Of a stretch of DNA of 64,000 nucleotides, positions 53,950 through 61,500 are shown piece after piece. The position numbers and the translations under genes are program-made. Origin of the DNA: Symbiodinium natans (Eukaryota; Sar; Dinophyceae; Suessiales; Symbiodiniaceae); contig CAJNDS010000691.1 of assembly GCA_905221605.1 (NCBI GenBank), forward strand, positions 62,001 through 126,000. Reading direction: 5' to 3'. Each line of letters begins with the position of its first letter. Position 1 is the stretch's first letter. Under the pieces are notes generated by a model. It did no database searches. It was not told where the DNA came from and worked only from the letters and a program-made list of their open reading frames with translations.

Positions 53950-54259
53950 GGGTTTAGGGCGTCTCGCCGCGCAGCGGCAGTAAGTACCATGTGTAAATGG
54001 CGCCCCTACACACCCAGGGGGTGTGGGGGGGCGGCATGTCACGCGAAGGCATCTGTTTTCAATGTAATCCAACAATTTCATTGGTGCTGGGTTCTTTCTC
54101 CCCACCCGCTGTGAGCTTTCACAGGCCACCACCCAAACCACTACCTTTTAGGGTTTAGGGCTGTCGCCCTCAATTCCCACCATGAAACGATTCAAATCTC
54201 GTGAAACCAAACAGGGGGGAGAGGGGGTTTAGGGGGGCGGGCCAGGTGGGGGTGGGGCA

Positions 54260-54327
<68 letters not shown>

Positions 54328-54540
54328 AGGACCTTTTGGGCGGTTTTTGGCTCCGAAAAGGGTGCCTCCCCCATGCAGACCCCGGATTTCAGCATTTTCT
54401 GCTCGGGGTCCAGGGGGCCTCCAGAGGGGGGCCCAGGGGCTCCAGATTGGGTGGACTTGAGGGCTTTGCGCCTGCGTTTTAGGGTGTTCTCATGAAGATA
54501 AGGATCGGAGGATCCCTGTGTAAATATGGGCGCCACTCTG
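53950..54540. other. Telomere-free stretch with a 67-nt G homopolymer
   Basis: Between a TTTAGGG array and a SINE-like sequence. The homopolymer spans about 54259-54325. The reverse ORF 53947-54141 reads plausibly on the minus strand (NPAPMKLLDYIENRCLRVTC) but has no partner exon, so I leave it unannotated. ORFs across the G run are poly-Gly or poly-Pro artefacts. Confidence 0.4.
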
Positions 54541-54605
54541 GTGGCCTAATGGCAAGGCGAGCCCGAGGGGCTCTCTATTCGACCATTCTCCAATGGCTCC
54601 ACCCA
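54533..54605 (+). repeat. tRNA-like sequence, possible SINE head
   Basis: TGGCCTAATGG at about 54541 fits the RNA polymerase III A-box (TRGYnnAnnnG), followed after about 30 nt by TATTCGACC, a weak B-box. It does not fold into a complete tRNA by eye. A tRNA-derived SINE is possible; chance similarity is also possible. Confidence 0.25.
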
Positions 54606-54894
54606 TTGTTTATCCAGTCAAGGTGTTCATCACTGCCGGATATCTTCTGGGTCCAGGCACCCTAGAAAAGGGTGGGTACGGCCGAAGCAGGCCGGGTGGG
54701 AATTTAGGGTTTAGGGTGTAGGGGTGTAGGGTTCAGGGTTTAGGGTTTAGGGTTTCAGGGTGTATCCTGAGCTTGTTCTGACCTCAAAGACCTACAAACC
54801 TAAGCCCTAGCCCCTCAACCCTAAACCCTAAACCCTAACGCCCTAAACCCTAACCCCTAACCCCTAAACCCTAAACCCCTGTGCGACCCGAAAG

Positions 54895-55283
54895 GTCGCC
54901 CCGAAAGCACTGAGGTTGATGTGTTGAGAATGCCACACGGAAGCCTCAACGGGCCTAAACACCCTCAAGCCCTCATGGGTTTAGGGTTTAGGGTTTAGGG
55001 TTTAGGGTTTAGGGTTTAGGGTTTAGGGTTTAGGGTTTGCTCAAACCCTAGACCCTAGATCCCGAAACCCTTAATCCTCAAGCCGTGATGTTGGAGTGTC
55101 CTAGGGCCCAGAGTCGGCCCTTTCTCCCCTGTTTGTTCAGCCTTGCAGCCTTGAGAAGCCCCTTTAAACCAAAAAGGGCCCCTAAACCCTAAACCCTAAA
55201 CCCTAAACCCCAAACCCTAAACTCTTGTGTTTGGCTTGAGGAAGCTCCAGCAGAAGAACTTTAGAATGGCCGAGGAAGACTGA
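54895..55283 (+). CDS. Two phase-matched 3' exons
   Basis: Exon 54895-54952 (acceptor gcgacccgaaag) reads RPESTEVDVLRMPHGSLN; GC donor. Exon 55241-55283 (acceptor gtttggcttgag) reads KLQQKNFRMAEED and TGA. The intron contains a TTTAGGG array and a truncated GGACCC-type element. Short, unrecognised; upstream exons not found. Confidence 0.35.
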
Positions 55284-55552
55284 GATGTGCACACTGAGGC
55301 TGCTCGATAGGTTGAGTGGCCCGGTTTTAGGGTTTTCGTTGGGTTTTGGTAGGGTTTTTGAGGGTTTAGGGTTTAGGGTTTTTGAGGGTTTCGCTTACCG
55401 GAAAGTCTCCCACCAGCCTGAGCCTGAGTACAGACCTGACTGAGGGGTCATCTTGGGTTCAAGCACTTGCTTGCTCCAGAGCTGCAGAAACCTGAAGCCT
55501 CTAAACCCGAAACCCTAACCCCTATAAACCCTAAACCGAGCACCGTCCCAAG

Positions 55553-56292
55553 ATGCCCCGTCTGAAGCAGGGTGACACTGTGGCGCTTGCGCAGACAGTC
55601 GCCCTTCAGGCACACGGACACATGGGAGACCGACGCCAGTTGGTTTCTACAGGGCCTGCCAGGATAAGAGTCGCACGATGCCCTATAGAGCTAAAACCTA
55701 AACCCTAAACCCTAGACCCTAGACCCTACACCCTAAAGGTTAGGTCTAGTCCAATGTTGTTTATGCCCTGAGAGAAGCCCCCTTTTTTCTTCACCAGGCC
55801 GAGACCGCCAGAAAATCTACATAGTAGATCTGGCCGCCTGCGGCCTTTTCCTAAGGGTCCATGTACCTATATCGTACATACTTGGGCCCTAAAGCTACTA
55901 AAAGGAAACCCCTTTTTGAGGCCCAGTTATATACCATTATAGGTACATGGACCCTTAGGGTTTTCAGACTTCCTCTCGCCGTTTCCAGCACTTTCGGAGT
56001 CAGAGGATGAGTCTGGCTTTGAAGAGAGACTATTTGGCCGACGACCGAGACCCCCACAAGGTGATTCCTTCTCAGGAAATCTACTTGCGGGTCCAGGGGT
56101 AGTTTATGAGTAGGGCTATAAGTGCCCTAAACAAGGTTATAACCGCTTATAACTATAGCTATCCCAATGAGAGCCCCAGTTTTCAGTACCCCTGAACCTC
56201 CAAGTACGTGTGGGTCGAGGGAGGTCAGCAAAGACTCACGTAGCTCGCTGGAAAAAACGTCCGCACGCGTTTGGGCGGTAGGCAAGGACTGA
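55553..56292 (+). CDS. Unrecognised gene beginning MPRLKQGDTV
   Basis: Exon 55553-55638 starts with ATG after acceptor caccgtcccaag (MPRLKQGDTVALAQTVALQA onward). It joins in phase to 55798 (acceptor ttcttcaccag; PRPPENLHSRSGRL onward). An element with CTAAGGGTCC arms then interrupts (55851-55958). Beyond it, exon 55968 onward reads TSSRRFQHFRSQRMSLALKR onward to DPHKVIPSQEIY; a second open frame in the same exon is acidic (ALSESEDESGFEERLFG). After another element (56083-56204), 56205-56292 is open to TGA (SREVSKDSRSSLEKTSARVW onward). Frame choice after the first element is unsettled. Confidence 0.4.
55851..55958. mobile_element. CTAAGGGTCC-family element in a coding region
   Basis: CTAAGGGTCCATGTACC on the left, GGTACATGGACCCTTAG on the right; flanked by TTTTC on both sides. 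Deleting the element and one TTTTC leaves an open frame across the junction. Confidence 0.6.
56083..56204. mobile_element. TACTTGGAGG-family element between exons
   Basis: TACTTGCGGGTCCAGGGGTA on the left, CCCCTGAACCTCCAAG on the right. It interrupts a frame reading S-Q-E-I-Y on its left and continues with an open exon on its right. Confidence 0.55.
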
Positions 56293-56740
56293 AGGGATTT
56301 AGGGAGTTTAGGGCTTGAGGGAGCCATAAGGTAGCTCCCCTTTTTTTGTTGGCAAGGGCTCCTCCCTTTAAGGGGGGGCTTCTTATCCCAGGGCCCATCC
56401 TTTGAAGGACCTAAGAAGTGGGTAGGGTGTCTTCTACATCGTGGCCCTTTTTCGCCAGTTTCTTTCTGACAGTAAAGCCCTAAGCTCTAAGCCCTAAACC
56501 CTGAAGCCGTGAAGCCCTTATCATTGTTTAGGGCAGCTAAGAAGCCCTAATACTTCAGGTATCCCCCAAATCCCTGACCCTCAGCCGGACACCCTCAAAC
56601 CCAAATCTCGGACCCTACTTGAAGGTTCATGGGTAGTTGTAAGTAGGGTTGCAAGAATCTCAGATAGGATCATAACCAGTTCTATCCATAGCTTCCCTAT
56701 CCCCAAGCCCACTTATGATTCTGAGCTCCCATAAACCCTG

Positions 56741-56773
<33 letters not shown>

Positions 56774-57048
56774 TTAAAACCCTAATCCCTAAACCCCCAC
56801 CTTAGCCTTGATCCCCAAACCGCCCCCCCCCCGTCCCCGTCCAAACCCTAGTCAGAAACCCCCACCTAACCCTTAATCCCGAAACCGCCGCCCCCTCCAC
56901 CCCTCCACCCCCTCCCTCTTTTACCCAACCCGAAGCCCTAGACCCTAGAGGCCAAGGATGATCTCGGGTTCAGGGTTCAGGATTCACTTCAGGGTTGAGA
57001 GTTGAGGGTTTAGGGTTTAGGGTTTAGGGGACTGTCTTTACCTGACAG

Positions 57049-57110
57049 GAGCACCAGCGCCGGGCCGCGCAGCTCGAGGTGCGAAGCTTCAAAGCCGAGA
57101 TGCTTTGCGG
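57049..57110 (+). CDS. Exon with helical charged sequence
   Basis: Acceptor gtctttacctgacag; EHQRRAAQLEVRSFKAEMLC; donor GTTTGGG. Two bases are left over. Exon 57826-57873 (acceptor caccttcacag; FVPLWVWQELVANFALHQ) lies downstream but does not match in phase. They may belong to the gene at 58.3 kb or to a separate one. Confidence 0.35.
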
Positions 57111-57119
57111 GTTTGGGTT

Positions 57120-57245
57120 TAGGGTGTAGGGTGTAGGGTGTAGGGTTTAGGGTTTAGGGTTTAGGGTTTAGGGTTTAGGGTTTAGGGTTTAGGGTTCAGG
57201 GTTTGGGGTTTAGGGTTTAGGGTTTAGGGTTTAGGGTTTAGGGTT
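57120..57245. repeat. TTTAGGG array
   Basis: Begins just after the donor of exon 57049-57110 with three GTGTAGG variants, then about 14 TTTAGGG units. Between 56293 and 57048 I see only elements, a C32 run (56742-56773) and telomere-like DNA. Confidence 0.75.
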
Positions 57246-57390
57246 ACTTGGAGGTTCACGGGTAGTTAGAGGTCGGGGTTATAAGTAAGGTATCTTTCTG
57301 GCTGGGTCATAACATAGCCTTCAGGGTACTTATAACACTACTTAGAACTACCCCTGAAACCCTGAACCCTAAACCCTGAACCTTCAAGTA
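57244..57390. mobile_element. TACTTGGAGG-family element
   Basis: TTACTTGGAGGTTCACGGGT on the left, CTGAACCTTCAAGTA on the right, with inner arms gttataagtaagg and ccttcagggtacttataac. Directly follows a TTTAGGG array. Confidence 0.6.
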
Positions 57391-57904
57391 GGGCGCCCTC
57401 GTCTCTACCGAGCCCGCAGCCATTTTCCCAGGAGCAACCCCCCCCCCCCACCCCAGCGTTCAGGGTTTAGGGGTCTAGGGGATTAGGGGGCTAGTGTTTA
57501 GGAAAGCAGCCCTAACCCCTAAACCCAAATGCCACGAACAGAAGCCCACCTCCCGCGTAATTAGAACGTTTCGGGTTTGGGGTGGAGGGTCGACCTAGTA
57601 GCCTTGTGCCACAGATAAGGGTCAATAAATGGAAAAATGCGTGTGCCCCTCCCCCCAGAAAAGCAAGAGAAGTAAAGTAAAGTATATATATATATATGTA
57701 TATGTGTATATATGTATACGTATATATGTATACTGTATACACACTCACCCCAAATAAAGGCACATCACATGTCTGCGGGTATGCGGTATACTCTGTTTAT
57801 AACTTCATCACCTTCACCTTCACAGGGTTCGTGCCTCTGTGGGTTTGGCAGGAGCTTGTTGCCAACTTTGCCCTTCATCAGGGCTCGGGGCTTAGGGTTT
57901 GGGG

Positions 57905-58125
57905 TGCAAGTAAACCCTAAACCCGAAAAACCCTAAAACCCTAAAACCCTAAAACCCTAAAACCCTAAAACCCTAAAACCCTAAAACCCTAAAACCCTAA
58001 AACCCGAAAACCCTAAAACCCTAAAACCCTACAACCCTAAAACCCTAAAACCCTAAAACCCTAAAACCCTAAAACCCTACAACCCTACAACCCTAAACCC
58101 TAAAACCCTAAAACCCGAAACCCAG
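57905..58125. repeat. Eight-base CCCTAAAA array
   Basis: About 25 units of CCCTAAAA with occasional CCCTACAA and CCCGAAAA, the longest eight-base variant array in the window. Confidence 0.8.
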
Positions 58126-58322
58126 GGCCCAGGGCTGAGCGTGCCTTGCCAAATCGCGCGCGCACATTGTCAATCGCCGCGCATAGATTCTCATCTCAGT
58201 ATGTCAGGCCACCCAGGTGGCATCTATCAAGACATGGCCCATCCACCTTAAGGCTCAAGGTTTAGGGTTTGGGGTTTAGGGTTTAGGGTTTAGGGGTATT
58301 CCCCAAGCAAGCAGGACTCTAG

Positions 58323-58517
58323 CCTAAAAACCGACTTAGCAACTCTTCTGCTGAAGAGGCAGCACACCAAAGGAACACGCAACTGGCTGTGACGACAGAG
58401 GCTGCTCGTGCATTGTCCGCTGCCATGGGAAGTGCTGTGGCATCGTTCATTGGCGCCTCCGAAGCCGAACAAGACTCAGAAGCTTGGCAGCCCAGTGATA
58501 CCCTTTACTTTTTTTTT

Positions 58518-58548
<31 letters not shown>

Positions 58549-61500
58549 GGCGGGGGGGGGGGTTCATATATATATATATATATATATATATGGTAAAAAG
58601 ATGGTTTTTGGAGGTCTTGTCCTGGAAAAACCATCTTTTTCTCGAGAAAAAGATGGTTTTTGGAGGTCTTGTCCTGGTAAAACCATCTTTTTCTCGAGAA
58701 AAAGATGGTTTTTGGAGGTCTTGTCCTGGTAAAACCATCTTTTTCTCGAGAAAAAGATGGTTTTTAGAAGAGCGGCTGCTCAAAAACCATCTTTTTCTCA
58801 AGAAAAAAGATGGTTTCGAACCAAAAAAACCATCTTTTTCTCGAGAAAACCAAAAAAACAATCTTTTGGAGGCCCCAGCCCCATAGTTTTGGAAAAGATG
58901 GTTTTTTTGGTTTTTTTGGTTTTTTGGATTTTTTTGGTTTGTTGGTTTTTGTTAGTTTCTTGTTTTGTTGTTTTTTGCCTTGATCTGGCTAGGACTCGGC
59001 TGCCATCCGCGGTGGGTCCATTGGGGGGGGTGAGCATATATATATATATAAAATATCCAACCCAAAAGTGGTACTCTTTACATTTTTTTTTGTTTTTTTT
59101 TGGGGGGGGGGGTTCTGGGTTCCCTTGTAAAATAACCAACCCAAAAAGGGTGCCCTTGTTATAATATGGTTACTGGGCTACCAAGGAAGCATACTATGAC
59201 TGGCAGCAGTTGCGAGAAGCCCGCTCCTATCCAAACTGGAAAGAGGACGACTGCCGACCACAAGACGAGATTGACCATCGGCCGTCGGGAGGGCCAAAAC
59301 TGTCGTACCTCTGGTGCGAAGATGTCTTAGCAGGACGGGTGCCAATTTTGAAGATCAAAAGGTCCAAACGTGGCAGGCTTTCAGCCCCCCCCCCCCCTCC
59401 CCAACCCTGAGAATAAGGACGACATGGGAGTCTCTAACATATTTTGTTGTGGGGGTTCCACGAATGCTCATTTTTGAACATGTATAGGGTTTCGGGTTTA
59501 GGGTTTCGTGGGGTTGCCCATCTGAACAATTCGAAGGCGGGAGGAGGGGGGGACACAAGTTAGATCCTCACCAAAACACGCTTAAAGAAAGAATCCTTAA
59601 AGCTAAAACCCCCCAAAAGCTTAAACCCTCAAAGCCCCCCAAAACCTAAAAGCCCTAAAATCACCAAAAACAAAGCCCTAAAAGCCAAAATGCTCTATAC
59701 CCTAAACCCGCCCCGAAACCCCAAAACCCACAGGGCCTCATTTGAGCTGCATTGTGTTCAAGGCCTGAAGTATTTCCTTAGGGTCCATACGGGGGGTTCA
59801 CGAAAATAGGGGACCTCCAAAATAGACCCCAAATAGTGGGATCCCCCCACCCTATTTTCGGAAAGCCCCATGTCGGAAAGCCCCATATGCCCATATAGGC
59901 AGGGATTAGGGTTTGAGGTTTGGGTTTCGGGTATAGGGTTATACTTGGGACCTGTTCAAGGCCCTAGCATAAGGCTACATAGACCCTGCATGCCGAGTCT
60001 CGCAGGACAGACCCTCTATCTCGGCGGGAACGTAGGAGTGGACGGCCAGCTCCTTTGCTCCTTCTTGGGAGAACGGTGCACTTGTTGGGCTGGGACCGGG
60101 AGTAGGCCCTTATTTCCCTTTTTTGGCGATTGGGGTGCCCCTTTTTAATCCCCTTAGAACCAAAAGCGTACCCTTTTTTTCCTGGGTTACTCCTGGGTCT
60201 AGTGGGGTCTGGCGTTCCGAACAGGGTTCTGGGTTTAGCAAGGAACCAGCCCCCCACCCCCACAAACTCGGAGTTGGTCGCTTGGTTGTTCCTTTTATGC
60301 AGTGTATTCTCCGTAGTATAAGGACGCCCGAGAAATTGAAATCCCTAAGCCCTAAACCTTGAAACCCTAAACCCTAAACACAAGAGATTTGGAAACTCCT
60401 ATTTGTTGACCGAGGCTCTACTTCATCCCGGGGCATGCAAAACGAGTCACTGGGGCCTTGGGGATATTTTGTATTTTCCCCTCTTGGGCTTAAGAGGAAA
60501 CCCTAAACCCCCTAAATCCTAAACCTTGAGGGTTTTAAGAGGCCAACCTAGGTCATGGTCTGCGATCCTGCAACAGACCGTGTCACGCAAACTGGCCCAG
60601 TCTTTCCTGGAAAGTTTAAGTGGCTTGGTAGCCCAGTGGTGCCCTTTTGCGCCCATTTTTTGGTTTAAGGTTCCCTTATAAAAGGGTTTAGGATTTAGGG
60701 TTTTGGGGTTCCCTTACAAAGTGGCCAACCCCCAAAAAGGTTACCCTTATTAAAATTCTGTTTCTGGGCTACCAAGGTGGCTAAGAGGTGTTAACGTCGA
60801 TGGCGGGAAGATCTACGGCTTACCCTGCCACGCGGACACAGTGCTGTGCATCGACGTTCCGAGTGGAAAAGTCACGACCCTTCCTATTCCTTATGACGAG
60901 GTGGCCTAGTGATACCCTTTACCCTTTTTTTTTTGGGTTCTGAGTTCCCTTACAAAGTAACCAACCCAAAAAAGGGTGCCCTTACTTTAATATGGCTACT
61001 GGGCTACCAACTAGATCAGTGTTAGGGATCCATTTTACTTTTTGGGTTATGGGCTTTCTTATACATGAACAAAAAGGATCCTTTTTTTCTTCCTAGGGGA
61101 ACAGGGATTAAGCGCCAAGATGACGAGGTCTACTCAGATCCTCTCCTGGCCAGGGAGCAGCGCCAGTGCAAATGGAAGTATCACGGTGGGACCATCTGTC
61201 CCATTGACACTTTGTGGTACTTTACTGCTTTACTGTAACTTTAGTTCTTTAGCCTTTTTGGGCTTATTGGGTTTCTTATTTACTGTAACTTTAGATCTTT
61301 AGCCTTTTTGGGCTTATTGGGTTTCTTATTAAGGCAGCTAAAAGTTTAATATTTTTTGCTACCCTCCCAAGTGCAGCCAAGGACAATGCCATCTACTGCA
61401 TTCCGCAGTCAGCGCTGCACGTGCTGAAGATCCTGTTCATGCTCAGTATGTAAGCTTGAACTGCTTCTGGTGTATGTCGAAGAACCTTACGAAAGTCCAT

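Noticed and set aside
53947-54141. Minus-strand gene (NPAPMKLLDYIENRC)
   Set aside because: The peptide looks reasonable, but no second exon on that strand was found and all neighbours are on the + strand.
54192-54536. 114-codon reverse ORF with a long Pro run
   Set aside because: Driven by the 67-nt G homopolymer.
58505-58886. 165- and 118-codon ORFs
   Set aside because: They read through the 52-bp hairpin repeats of the element in intron 58482-59185.
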